Of a stretch of 64,000 nucleotides of DNA, positions 53,129 to 61,290 are shown one piece after another. A model generated the notes under the pieces. That model made no database searches. It was not told where the DNA came from and saw nothing but the letters and a program-made list of their open reading frames with translations. Source of the DNA: JAFDZO01 sp044226845 (GTDB lineage: Bacteria; Bacteroidota; Ignavibacteria; Tepidaquicellales; Tepidaquicellaceae); assembly GCA_044226845.1 (NCBI GenBank), contig JBGAGG010000002.1:372001-436000 (forward strand). The letters are read 5' to 3'. Within the stretch, counting starts at the first letter, position 1, and every line of letters starts with the position of its first letter. Made by a program: the position numbers and the translations under genes.

Positions 53129-54256
53129 TTGATACCATTTAATAAACCTTTCATAACGCAATCCGAAGAAAAATACTTACAGCAGGTTATAAAAAATAAT
53201 AAGTTCTGCGGCGACGGGGACTTCACGCGAAAATGCAATCAATGGCTCGAAAATTATTTTAGCATAAATAAAGCTCTGCTTACAACTTCATGTACTCATG
53301 CGCTTGAACTGACTTCTTTATTAATGAATATTGAAGAAGGCGATGAAATAATTATGCCTTCTTTTACTTTCGTCTCAGCTGCAAATGCTTACGTATTGCG
53401 GGGAGCAAAAATAGTATTCGTCGATATACGTCCCGATACTATGAATATTGATGAAAATAAAATTGAAGAGGCTATCACTGATAAAACAAAAGCAATTGTC
53501 CTGGTGCATTATGCAGGCGTAGGATGTAATATGGATAAGATCATGCAGATTGCGAAAGAGCATAATTTGTTCGTTATCGAAGATGCCGCGCATTGTATAA
53601 ATGCAACTTACCACGGCAAACAGCTTGGAAGTATCGGACATTTCGGAACATTAAGTTTTCATGAAACAAAAAATTTTCAGTGCGGTGAAGGCGGCGCTAT
53701 ATTGGTAAATGATGATAAATATTCAGAGCGTTCAGAAGTTGTAAAAGATAAAGGGACAAATATAAATAAATTTAAAGCCGGTATTGTTGACAGATACAGC
53801 TGGGTAGATATAGGTTCGAGTTATTCACCGAGTGAATTTAATGCAGCGTTTCTTTATGCTCAGTTTGAAATTGCAGATGAAATTACTAAAAAGAGGAATC
53901 TACTTGCTGATACATACAGGGAAAATATGTCAGAACTTGCATACAAAGAACATCTTGAGCTGCAAACTTACCCTGAGCACTGCAAACCTAACGGGCATAT
54001 TTTTTATTTTAAACTGAATGACTATGAGCAAAGAAAACAAATGATTTCTCATTTACGTGATAACGGAGTACAGTCAGTTTTTCACTACGTACCTTTGCAT
54101 TCATCACTTGGGGGTAAAAAATATGGAAGGTTTCATGGAGACGACAAATTTACAACTAAAGAAAGTGAAAGATTATTAAGACTACCTTTGTATCACGAGC
54201 TCGAAGTCAGTCAGGTGAATTATATTTGTGATAAAGTAAAAGAATTTTATAAATAG
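53129..54256 (+). CDS. wecE: dTDP-4-amino-4,6-dideoxygalactose transaminase
   Basis: A 375-residue PLP enzyme of the DegT/DnrJ/EryC1/StrS family. It matches E. coli WecE/RffA strongly: IPFNKPFIT...FCGDGDFTRKCNQWLE, MPSFTFVSAANAYVLRGAKI, VDIRPDTMNIDE, HETKNFQCGEGGAI with the catalytic Lys at 181, and the conserved ending KESERLLRLPLYHEL. It converts dTDP-4-keto-6-deoxyglucose to dTDP-Fuc4N, a sugar for envelope glycans, which agrees with the glycosyltransferase neighbours. It starts with TTG 53129, 21 bases after the GT4 stop. Confidence 0.92.
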   Translation: MIPFNKPFITQSEEKYLQQVIKNNKFCGDGDFTRKCNQWLENYFSINKALLTTSCTHALELTSLLMNIEEGDEIIMPSFTFVSAANAYVLRGAKIVFVDIRPDTMNIDENKIEEAITDKTKAIVLVHYAGVGCNMDKIMQIAKEHNLFVIEDAAHCINATYHGKQLGSIGHFGTLSFHETKNFQCGEGGAILVNDDKYSERSEVVKDKGTNINKFKAGIVDRYSWVDIGSSYSPSEFNAAFLYAQFEIADEITKKRNLLADTYRENMSELAYKEHLELQTYPEHCKPNGHIFYFKLNDYEQRKQMISHLRDNGVQSVFHYVPLHSSLGGKKYGRFHGDDKFTTKESERLLRLPLYHELEVSQVNYICDKVKEFYK

Positions 54257-54268
54257 ATTTTAAATTAA

Positions 54269-54790
54269 ATGCAGGCAATAGAATCAGAAATATATTTAAA
54301 GAAATTCAAGGTCAGCTCAATTTCAATCACATATCTTCCGGATACATTTCTTACCAATGAAATTGCTGAAAGCGAGAACTTGGATTTATTCGATAATGTT
54401 TACACCTTAAAGAAATATCCCATTGATTTGTCTCTGGATTTTGAAACAAACGGAGAAGGAGATATTGCTCTGTTTATCTACTTAAAAACAAATTGCGATG
54501 ATGAAGGAATGCCTTTGGATAAAAGCGCAATTCAACTAAGTCTCATTGCAAACGGAGTCGTTGGAAGTAAGGATTCGAAACAATCGGATGATGTGGCATA
54601 TATTATAAATGCATTTGCAATATTGTTCGGTCAGATAAGAGGATACCTGGCCGGTGTGACTTCACAATTCGAGTGCGGAACATATTATCTCCCTGCAATC
54701 GATGTAGAGCAGACTGTTTCCAAAATTATCGAAGAAAGAAACAACGAAGGCTCACAGCAGTTATACGATATAAAGCTTCCTGAAAATTAA
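54269..54790 (+). CDS. SecB-like protein, putative
   Basis: A 173-residue cytosolic protein. The pattern of beta strands and a final long helix, together with the C-terminal segment VAYIINAFAILFGQIRGYLAG then TYYLPAIDVEQTVSKI, recalls the SecB export-chaperone fold (SecB ends with a helix followed by a Pro-rich LPPINV-type segment). No other motif is recognised. It lies 12 bases after wecE and 14 before pdxJ. If SecB-like, it could serve exported proteins generally or a toxin-antitoxin-chaperone unit, but no toxin is adjacent. Moderate to low certainty. Confidence 0.45.
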   Translation: MQAIESEIYLKKFKVSSISITYLPDTFLTNEIAESENLDLFDNVYTLKKYPIDLSLDFETNGEGDIALFIYLKTNCDDEGMPLDKSAIQLSLIANGVVGSKDSKQSDDVAYIINAFAILFGQIRGYLAGVTSQFECGTYYLPAIDVEQTVSKIIEERNNEGSQQLYDIKLPEN

Positions 54791-54804
54791 TTTACCTGTT
54801 TATA

Positions 54805-55521
54805 ATGACTAAGCTTTCAATAAATGTAAATAAGTTTGCCCTTCTCAGAAACAGCAGGGGACATAATAATCCTGATGTTGTTAAAGTTGCTATCGATGCA
54901 CAAAAGTTTGGAGCTGACGGTATTACAGTTCATCCCCGTCCCGATGAAAGACATATAAAATATGATGATGTTGGAAAATTAAAAAGCATAATTACTACTG
55001 AATTTAATATTGAAGGAAATCCGCGTGAACAAAAGTTTGTTGATTTAGTTCTAGCTAATAAACCGACTCAAGTGACGCTTGTACCGGATGCTCAAAATCA
55101 GCTGACATCCGACCATGGATGGGATACAATTGAAAATGCAAACTATCTGAAAGAAATTATTTCGGTCTTTAAAAATGCGGGAATAAGAACCTCGCTTTTT
55201 GTAGATCCTGTAGTTGAGATGGTTGAAGGAGCAAAAAAAACAGGAACAGACAGAATTGAGTTGTATACTGAAGCTTATGCAAAAGAATTTCATTCAGGAA
55301 AAGAAGCTGCGATTTCAAAATACAGAGAGGCAGCTTTGAAAGCAGTTGAACTTAATATTGGAATAAACGCAGGGCACGACTTAGATTTGGATAACCTGAA
55401 ATATTTCCATGATAACATTCCTAACTTGCTTGAAGTATCAATTGGGCATGCCTTGGTATGTGATTCATTATATATGGGATTTGAAAACGTAGTAAGAATG
55501 TATAAAGAGCAGTTGAAGTAA
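54805..55521 (+). CDS. pdxJ: Pyridoxine 5'-phosphate synthase
   Basis: A 238-residue TIM-barrel enzyme. Characteristic segments are LSINVNKFALLRNSRGHNNPDV, GADGITVHPRPDERHI, FNIEGNPREQKFVDLVL, TLVPDAQNQLTSDHGWD, and IGINAGHDLDLDNL near the C-terminus. PdxJ condenses 3-amino-1-hydroxyacetone phosphate with 1-deoxyxylulose 5-phosphate to pyridoxine 5'-phosphate, a PLP precursor. This fits the PLP-dependent WecE nearby only by chance of position. Convergent with nadK with a 2-base gap. Confidence 0.95.
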   Translation: MTKLSINVNKFALLRNSRGHNNPDVVKVAIDAQKFGADGITVHPRPDERHIKYDDVGKLKSIITTEFNIEGNPREQKFVDLVLANKPTQVTLVPDAQNQLTSDHGWDTIENANYLKEIISVFKNAGIRTSLFVDPVVEMVEGAKKTGTDRIELYTEAYAKEFHSGKEAAISKYREAALKAVELNIGINAGHDLDLDNLKYFHDNIPNLLEVSIGHALVCDSLYMGFENVVRMYKEQLK

Positions 55522-55523
55522 TA

Positions 55524-56381
55524 TTACTTTCTTTTATCTTCACTCCATAATAATTTTTTCTTCAAAGTATCGAAGTAAGTGCTGTCCATTCGTTTGACAA
55601 GCTTTATTGTATAGTCTGCCTTCCTTAATTTAACTTCCATAGGTGATTTACCTGTAACATAAGTCTGTCCGTCAGCGGTTACTCTGGCATTTGAGCTGCC
55701 TAAAGTTTTAATAGTTATCTCTCCGTCATCAGGTAAAATGATGGGTCGGATATTTAAAGAGTGCGGACAAATAGGCGTAGCTGAAAAAACTGAACTGTGC
55801 GGGCTTATAACGGGTCCGCCTGAAGAAAGTGAATACCCTGTAGAGCCTGTAGGTGTAGAAATAATAATTCCATCGGCAACTAATTTAAAGATCCTTTCAT
55901 CATTATAAAATGCGTCGATGTTTATCATACGTATAGAGTTAGCTTTATCGATCACTATATCATTTAGTCCATAGAATATTTTACCGTTAACATTTGCTTC
56001 AAGGATATTTCTTTCTGTAACTCTGAATTTTCCCTTAAGCATTTCATTTAAGAAACCGGTTATTTCATTTGCCCGTACCTCTGCAAGGAAACCGAGATTT
56101 CCTAAATTGACACCAAGGATAGGAATATTTCTATTTCCTACTTGTCTTGCTGAATTCAAAAAAGTCCCGTCTCCCCCTAAAGATAATAGAATAATATCCT
56201 TTTTCTTTAGGATAGATGTTATTGGCAATGAAAATTTTCTGTACGGATTTCCAGATGATTTCGTAAATAGCTTTGAATCGATAAAAAATTCCGTTTTTTT
56301 CCTTAACAGAAAAACTCCTATATCTTTTATTACTTCATATAGATTTTCTTTCTCAATATTTCCGGTTATTCCGAAAATCAT
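55524..56381 (-). CDS. nadK: NAD kinase
   Basis: A 285-residue enzyme with all NadK motifs: LLSLGGDGTFLNSAR (GGDG), GVNLGNLGFLAEV (NE-like loop), LNDIVIDK and STPTGSTGYSLSSGGPVISP. It phosphorylates NAD+ to NADP+. The start at 56381 overlaps the DUF1844 gene by 4 bases (ATGA), so the two are coupled. The C-terminus (KKKLLWSEDKRK) is basic. Normal length. Confidence 0.94.
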   Translation of the reverse strand: MIFGITGNIEKENLYEVIKDIGVFLLRKKTEFFIDSKLFTKSSGNPYRKFSLPITSILKKKDIILLSLGGDGTFLNSARQVGNRNIPILGVNLGNLGFLAEVRANEITGFLNEMLKGKFRVTERNILEANVNGKIFYGLNDIVIDKANSIRMINIDAFYNDERIFKLVADGIIISTPTGSTGYSLSSGGPVISPHSSVFSATPICPHSLNIRPIILPDDGEITIKTLGSSNARVTADGQTYVTGKSPMEVKLRKADYTIKLVKRMDSTYFDTLKKKLLWSEDKRK

Positions 56382-56677
56382 TTGGATTCGTCTTTTTTAT
56401 CTTCGACCGGTTGAGCAGGTTTACTGCTTTCTTCTACGTAATTTAATTTTAAATCCGAAAGTGCGCTATCCAGAAATCTTTTTTCTTCTTCAGCAAGATT
56501 TCCCTTAGTTTTTTCTGATAGCATTTCAATTAAATCTATTGTTGCCTGCGCTGCTTGCAAATCGGTTTCGATTTTATCTGATACAGGATTTTTAATTTTT
56601 CCAAGATGCATCATTGTCTGCATCTGAAAGCTGTAGATTAATGAAAAGAACATTTGTGTTGATTTATCTTTATCCAT
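56378..56677 (-). CDS. DUF1844 domain-containing protein
   Basis: A 99-residue protein that contains the DUF1844 pattern: FSLIYSFQMQTMMHLGKIKN, PVSDKIETDLQAAQATIDLI and EMLSEKTKGNLAEEEKRFLD, followed by a Lys/Glu/Pro-rich tail. The function of the domain is unknown. It overlaps nadK by 4 bases, and a gap of 18 bases separates it from the 491-residue protein gene upstream, so all three may be co-transcribed. Confidence 0.88.
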   Translation of the reverse strand: MDKDKSTQMFFSLIYSFQMQTMMHLGKIKNPVSDKIETDLQAAQATIDLIEMLSEKTKGNLAEEEKRFLDSALSDLKLNYVEESSKPAQPVEDKKDESK

Positions 56678-56695
56678 ATAAATTATGTAATTAAG

Positions 56696-58171
56696 TTATT
56701 TTAACTTTTGATAAGTTTTTACGAGCCAATCTTTATATAGGCAATTTTCTTCAATGGTCAATTTTTTTCGGTAATAACCCATATCCGATTTTTTGTTTGA
56801 TATTTTATACAAAAATAGCTTATCCATATATGTTAAAAAATTGATTAATGTTTGCCTTCTTTGCTGAGTAAATGACTTATTAATTCTGATGAACTTTTGA
56901 AAGGATTTCAAATCGTTTAAACCTTCATTAAAATAAGCCAGGTTGTAAAAAATTATTAGCTTCATAGCGCGGATTTCAAGAAAGAAACTATTTTCCCTTA
57001 TATTGTTTAAATTTGTCAGACAATCTCTATAGTTTCCGGTAGCAAAATTCAAGGTTGCAAGACCGTAATTTTCTGCGTCCTTTTGAAGGCGCGGATTTAC
57101 TTTTTTACTGTAAATTTTTATAAAATTTTCCAGCCAGTCAAATTTTTCCAAAGTAATTGCACTGTTAATAATTATTTTATAAAGATTTATGGGGAGAAAT
57201 TTGGAAGCAAAATAAATATAGTACTCATTGTCTAAAACAATCTGGCATATTTCAAATATTTCTTTTTGAAATTCAGAATTCCCCGTTTTATCTTTTTGCA
57301 ATGAGCAATACGCAATTAGCTTTGAGTAATGAAAGTAAAGTTCGTTTTTATTTAATTTGTCTTTATTTTTAAACAGTGCCTTTTTGTAAGAGTAATAATT
57401 TTCCACATTTCCGAGGTTTGAAAACGCCTGAACAAGCTTTAAATAAAGATTTATGATATAAGTATAATTATTAAAAGGCTCGATATTTTTAATTAATTTT
57501 TCAATTTCCAGATCATAAATCACTTTTTCCAGTTTAGGTTTGATATTGTAAGTATCATTTGATGATAATGAGATAATGGAATTGATATAGTTCGACATTA
57601 ATTCCATTATAAAGTAATTTATGAAGTTTACATTTACATTCAATAAACTCTCCGACAAAATTTTAGTGGATTTCTTATGGTTATCCAGCCCGTAGTTCAG
57701 AATATAGTTTACTTTATAGGCATCAAAGTTGTAACTTCGTTGAAAAAAATCTGAACCAATATCCTCTTTTGAAGACTTTTCCTCTGAAAAACTAAAAATA
57801 TTCTTACTAGATAATGATTTTAAATTTCTTCCAAAGTATTCTTTTATTAAAAATTCATTCTTTTTTAAAGGATTTTTTTGTATGTTTGATATTATAAGAA
57901 ATTCTTCTATTAATTTCTGCATTTTAGAAATGAGATTTGTAATCGTAGAATAATTGTAAATTTTTCCCGGATACAGCTTTTTAAATAAATATTCACTAGT
58001 TAAAGAATCGGAATTAAATTCAGGATAAAATTTTTTTAAGATCTCAAATAGTTCATTTATTTTCGAAAGACTGTTGAAATATGGTGATGAAAGAAATGTT
58101 TTTAAACTTTTTAATTCATCAGGAGTTATAGTTCTTAATACGATTATTAAATTATGGTTATTTAGGTTCAT
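56696..58171 (-). CDS. Helical-repeat protein of unknown function, copy A (491 residues)
   Basis: A 491-residue cytosolic protein, rich in Leu, Ile, Lys, Asn and Phe, with no signal peptide or transmembrane helix. Copy B at 59404-60879 has the same length. Shared N-terminal pattern: T-x-[DE]-E-[LI]-x-[ST]-[LV]-K-[TK]-F-[LI]-[AS]-SPYFN, then F-[HY]-PEF and a PGK-x-Y motif near residue 70 (LFKKLYPGKIYNYS), followed by a long tetratricopeptide-like helical region. Similar N-termini occur in unassigned Bacteroidota proteins that I recall but cannot name. It is divergent from a small secreted-peptide gene (193-base gap). Confidence 0.78.
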   Translation of the reverse strand: MNLNNHNLIIVLRTITPDELKSLKTFLSSPYFNSLSKINELFEILKKFYPEFNSDSLTSEYLFKKLYPGKIYNYSTITNLISKMQKLIEEFLIISNIQKNPLKKNEFLIKEYFGRNLKSLSSKNIFSFSEEKSSKEDIGSDFFQRSYNFDAYKVNYILNYGLDNHKKSTKILSESLLNVNVNFINYFIMELMSNYINSIISLSSNDTYNIKPKLEKVIYDLEIEKLIKNIEPFNNYTYIINLYLKLVQAFSNLGNVENYYSYKKALFKNKDKLNKNELYFHYSKLIAYCSLQKDKTGNSEFQKEIFEICQIVLDNEYYIYFASKFLPINLYKIIINSAITLEKFDWLENFIKIYSKKVNPRLQKDAENYGLATLNFATGNYRDCLTNLNNIRENSFFLEIRAMKLIIFYNLAYFNEGLNDLKSFQKFIRINKSFTQQRRQTLINFLTYMDKLFLYKISNKKSDMGYYRKKLTIEENCLYKDWLVKTYQKLK

Positions 58172-58363
58172 ATCGGCACAAAATATACGGAGATAATAAA
58201 ATAATTTTTTATAAAAATATCAAAAATAATATTAAAATCAAAGATTATTAAAAATTATATTTAAAAACCCTGCGGAAATCTAAAAAATATTTCTTTGCAT
58301 ATTAAGATATCTTTTGCAATATTTGTATAGATTTTAGTAGAGGTAATTTAACCTACCATACTT

Positions 58364-58606
58364 ATGAGAAAAGTATTATTAAAAATTGTTTTACTGGTAT
58401 TGATTGCTGTAGGAGTAATTTCTACATCCCCTTTTATAGTAAAGGCATCAGAGCCTTGTTCAACTGAAGTTGTTTCAGGCGAAGAATATACATATGAAAA
58501 AATTATTATCGATGGCGTAGTTTGGATTGTAGTGATTGATCGTTCCGGCGCTATTTTAGAAATTTATCCTGAGTCATGCGGTGGTCCGCATCTTGGAGGA
58601 CACTAG
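58364..58606 (+). CDS. Small secreted peptide, copy 1 (80 residues)
   Basis: MRKVLLKIVLLVLIAVGVIS is a clear signal peptide, with cleavage near VKA-SE about residue 28. The mature part of about 50 residues contains EEYTYEKIIIDGVVWIVVID, then RSGAILEIYPESCGG and a His/Gly tail. Copy 2 at 59169 shares E-E/D-E-Y-x-Y, D-G-V-x-W-I-x-V-x-D, G-x-[IL] and YPE. No family is recognised. It is divergent from the 491-residue copy A gene. A secreted signal or a partner of that protein are both open. Confidence 0.72.
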   Translation: MRKVLLKIVLLVLIAVGVISTSPFIVKASEPCSTEVVSGEEYTYEKIIIDGVVWIVVIDRSGAILEIYPESCGGPHLGGH

Positions 58607-58656
58607 TTCTTTAAAAGTTTAAAATTGTTTTAATTAATTGAATTAATAATGGTGAA

Positions 58657-58702
58657 TCAAAACGCTCCCTCGTTTTTTTAGTTTTTTCGGGGGAGGTTTT
58701 GA
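58657..58702 (+). terminator. Hairpin after small secreted peptide copy 1
   Basis: TCAAAAC-g-CTCCC-t-CG (58657-58672) pairs with CGggGGAGgTTTTGA (58688-58702) through bulges; the loop is T-rich. It ends about 95 bases after the stop codon; no T-run follows it, so it may be a terminator or an mRNA stabiliser. Confidence 0.5.
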
Positions 58703-58823
58703 ACTCTAAAAGTTCAAAGAACTTTTATGGTTAAATCTGGGAGAAGTAAATGATAGCCCCCCTAAAATTTTTTCTCCCGTTTGCCAAATAACAAGATTCT
58801 CATAGCTAAAATCTCACCTCGTT

Positions 58824-58872
58824 AAAATACTCCTTCTTTTTCATACTTTTTCGGAAGGAGTATTTTTTTTTA
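58824..58872 (+). terminator. Strong rho-independent terminator without an upstream gene
   Basis: AAAATACTCCTTC (58824-58836) pairs perfectly with GAAGGAGTATTTT (58854-58866), 13 bp, followed by a run of T. The nearest gene upstream ends at 58606, after another hairpin at 58657-58702. Confidence 0.8.
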
Positions 58873-59114
58873 TTAAAAAGTTTATCGTTCCTCACTTCAA
58901 AATCTTCATATTAAAAATTACCGGTTTTTCATTCCAATAATAAGAATAGTTTAAATTGTTTTTACAATTTATCCTGCATAAAATTAAAGGTATTTTTTGT
59001 ATATATTTACCTTTTATAATGCTATGGATTTATTTGCTTCTAAGTGATTAAATCAATGTCTCTTACTGTGACTGTTTCAATTTTTCTTTAGTTTTAATGG
59101 CAAGCCGGGCAGGC

Positions 59115-59148
59115 TGATTTTCACAGGTATTTTGCCTGTGGTAAATCA
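59115..59148 (+). promoter_or_regulatory. 5' leader hairpin of small secreted peptide copy 2
   Basis: TGATTTTCACAGG (59115-59127) pairs with CCTGTGGTAAATCA (59135-59148) with one bulge and a 7-base loop. It lies 20 bases before the ATG at 59169. Just after it, CCCCTATAGGG (59151-59161) is a short palindrome that includes the GGG of a possible ribosome-binding site. It could control translation. Confidence 0.45.
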
Positions 59149-59168
59149 AACCCCTATAGGGAAATTAA

Positions 59169-59381
59169 ATGAAAATAAAATCATTTATTTTTGCCTGTCT
59201 GCTTTCTTTAACTTTTAATTGCACAGGCTTTGGAAATTCTGTTTCAGTCAAAGCTGAAACAAAAAATTATCACATTTCTTGTGATGAATATATTTATGTC
59301 AGATATGATGTTGACGGAGTTCCTTGGATTTTTGTGTATGATAAAGGCGGGAATTTAATTACTGCCTACCCTGAGAATTAA
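59169..59381 (+). CDS. Small secreted peptide, copy 2 (70 residues)
   Basis: MKIKSFIFACLLSLTFNCTG is a signal peptide; the cleavage site is likely at VKA-ET near residue 30. The mature part of about 40 residues is ETKNYHISCDEYIYVRYDVD, then GVPWIFVYDKGGNLITAYPEN. Aligned to copy 1: DEYIYVRYDVDGVPWIFVYD against EEYTYEKIIIDGVVWIVVID. It carries one Cys in the mature part. GGG at 59159-59161 lies 7 bases before the ATG. Its terminator overlaps the end of the convergent 491-residue copy B gene. Confidence 0.7.
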   Translation: MKIKSFIFACLLSLTFNCTGFGNSVSVKAETKNYHISCDEYIYVRYDVDGVPWIFVYDKGGNLITAYPEN

Positions 59382-59386
59382 TTTCC

Positions 59387-59420
59387 ACGGGCTATGCTTT
59401 AAATCATAGCCCGTTTATTT
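59387..59420 (+). terminator. Rho-independent terminator of small peptide copy 2
   Basis: ACGGGCTATG (59387-59396) pairs perfectly with CATAGCCCGT (59405-59414), 10 bp, followed by TTTATTTTTT. It begins 5 bases after the stop and covers the final codons of the convergent 491-residue copy B gene. Confidence 0.85.
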
Positions 59421-60879
59421 TTTCTTTCAGCCAATCTTTGAATAAAGTTATTCCTGCGTCCTGAATCAGGGCATTCAGTTTCTTTTTCTGTATGTTATTT
59501 TTTTTGTTTGGCGAAGAGCTTATGTATTGAATGAATTCTAAAAATTTTTCTAATGATTGTTTAGTAATGGGTGATAAAAATTTATTGGTTTGTAAAAATT
59601 TCTTGAACGACTTTACTTCAATTTTGCACTCTTCTGTAAATCCTTTCTCGATGAATAAAATTATCCGCAGCATTTTTTGATCGGTCAGAAAAAAACTTCC
59701 TTCTACTTTACACGAAAACGATAGTGCGCTTTCAAAATCTTTTCTATAATAGCACAAAAGAGCTTTGCCATAGTTGACAGCATTTTCCCGGTGCGCTATT
59801 GAGAGTTCATGACTATAATCAGCGATAAATTTCTCGGCAAATTCATATTTACCAAGTTCTATAATATTAATCAGTGTCAGTCTGAAAAGAACAGGACTTA
59901 GCAATGAAACTCTGCCTTCACTATAGTACTTTTCTTTAAAAAACAACCTGGTAATTTCAAATAACTCCGACTTATAATAATCTTGATTAATACCGTTTAT
60001 TATTTTTAATCTGCAATAAGAAATCAGTTTAGAGTAATAACTAGCTTTATCACCAAAACTCAGCTGCTCTTTCTTTTCAATCAAAAAAAGTCTCATTTCT
60101 TTATAAAGCTGTTCGTTTTCGGGATAAAGAAACATGTTTAAAATTTTTGTTAGAATTTTAATTTCTGCCGCGTTTTCATTATCGCTCCCCACAAACTCCG
60201 ATACCTTCTGAAAGTTCAGCAGGCGCATGATAGTGTTTATTTTTTTGCTTATTCCATTTTTAAGATATTTTGAAAGAAGAATTTCGGAATTAAGATAATC
60301 GTAGGTAATACCAACTATAGAGTGATTTATGTAGCTAACAAGTGATTTCAAATATGTGTTGAAGTAGAAATCTAAATCTTTTGCTTTTTTATCCTGCTTA
60401 AAGAGAGTTAAGTAGTTCAATTCATTAGTAAGATAAATGTACTTATGAAAATAATAGATGTAATCTTTCTCACCGGTGTTATTCAAATTTTCCTTTGCAT
60501 TATCCAGGTACTTTCGGATAATTTCCTTTTTCATTCCCTTGAAGTACTCTGTTGAGAGATAATAATCTTTCATCAAAACATCTTTGTCAAAATGCTTTTG
60601 TGCAAAATATTTTTCCAGAAGATGATGTATTTCGCTGAGCATCCATCTCATATTTGCATCACTATAACTCTTACCAGGAAATACTCTCTTATAAATAAAT
60701 TCCTTCGTGAAATTTTTATTTTCAAATTCCGGATGAAACTTAATTATCTCTGAAAAAATTTTTGATATGTTCAGATTGGTATTAAAATACGGCGATGCAA
60801 TAAATTTTTTAACAGTGTGAATTTCTTCTTTTGTTAATGGTTGAAGAAGCTTTATAATATTACTTTCATTGAAATTCAT
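59404..60879 (-). CDS. Helical-repeat protein of unknown function, copy B (491 residues)
   Basis: A 491-residue cytosolic protein, paralogous to 56696-58171 with identical length. It opens MNFNESNIIKLLQPLTKEEI and has FIASPYFN, FHPEF, then KRVFPGKSYSDANMRW near residue 70 and a tetratricopeptide-like helical region that ends in LFKDWLKEKINGL, matching LYKDWLVKTYQKL in copy A. No signal peptide or catalytic motif. It is convergent with the second secreted peptide gene and shares the terminator hairpin DNA with it. Copies A and B flank the two peptide genes. The role is not recognised. Confidence 0.78.
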   Translation of the reverse strand: MNFNESNIIKLLQPLTKEEIHTVKKFIASPYFNTNLNISKIFSEIIKFHPEFENKNFTKEFIYKRVFPGKSYSDANMRWMLSEIHHLLEKYFAQKHFDKDVLMKDYYLSTEYFKGMKKEIIRKYLDNAKENLNNTGEKDYIYYFHKYIYLTNELNYLTLFKQDKKAKDLDFYFNTYLKSLVSYINHSIVGITYDYLNSEILLSKYLKNGISKKINTIMRLLNFQKVSEFVGSDNENAAEIKILTKILNMFLYPENEQLYKEMRLFLIEKKEQLSFGDKASYYSKLISYCRLKIINGINQDYYKSELFEITRLFFKEKYYSEGRVSLLSPVLFRLTLINIIELGKYEFAEKFIADYSHELSIAHRENAVNYGKALLCYYRKDFESALSFSCKVEGSFFLTDQKMLRIILFIEKGFTEECKIEVKSFKKFLQTNKFLSPITKQSLEKFLEFIQYISSSPNKKNNIQKKKLNALIQDAGITLFKDWLKEKINGL

Positions 60880-61140
60880 AAATATTTAGAACTGATTTTT
60901 ACCAACAAAAAAATACATTTAGTATAGTAAAAATCTGTATAATTAATCAGAAAAACAACTTAATAGATTGAAAATTTGCCTTTAATTAAAAAAACTTACC
61001 AACATACAGGAATTTTTTTCTCAGCAGATATAAAAGGATTGATGTATAATTGTATACATAATTTACCATCCAAAATAATTTATATAAAAGTCTCTGCCCG
61101 GAAGAAATCGCCATTTTCTTCCCCTAAAGAAACCATATAA

Positions 61141-61170
61141 CGCTCCGGAGCGAAGCTTAACTTCGGAGCG
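61141..61170. repeat. GC-rich palindrome
   Basis: CGCTCCG (61141-61147) pairs with CGGAGCG (61164-61170), and CGAAG with CTTCG inside; CGCTCCGGAGCG alone is also a perfect palindrome. It stands out in AT-rich DNA, like the element at 4065-4174. Confidence 0.55.
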
Positions 61171-61290
61171 GAAAGTGGGGTGAGAATAATTTTCATTTCG
61201 CATTTATAAATTCACAATACTAGATTAATATTTCCGAAAAAGTTTATTACCTATTTTTAAAGCTATAAATTTTCGGTAAAAGGTTTTAAA

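Larger units (their letters stand above)
58607..59168. other. Intergenic region between the two small secreted-peptide genes
   Basis: The 562 bases hold a hairpin at 58657-58702, a second 9-bp hairpin at 58707-58727 (TAAAAGTTC/GAACTTTTA), and a strong terminator at 58824-58872 with no gene in front of it. A further AT-rich stretch leads to a hairpin at 59115-59148 just before copy 2. No open frame longer than 13 codons with a start between the terminators is convincing. Confidence 0.55.

Noticed and set aside
58750..58791. 13-codon frame starting ATGATAGCC with a GGGAGAAG tract before it
   Set aside because: Too short, Pro/Phe-rich, no relation to the neighbouring peptides.
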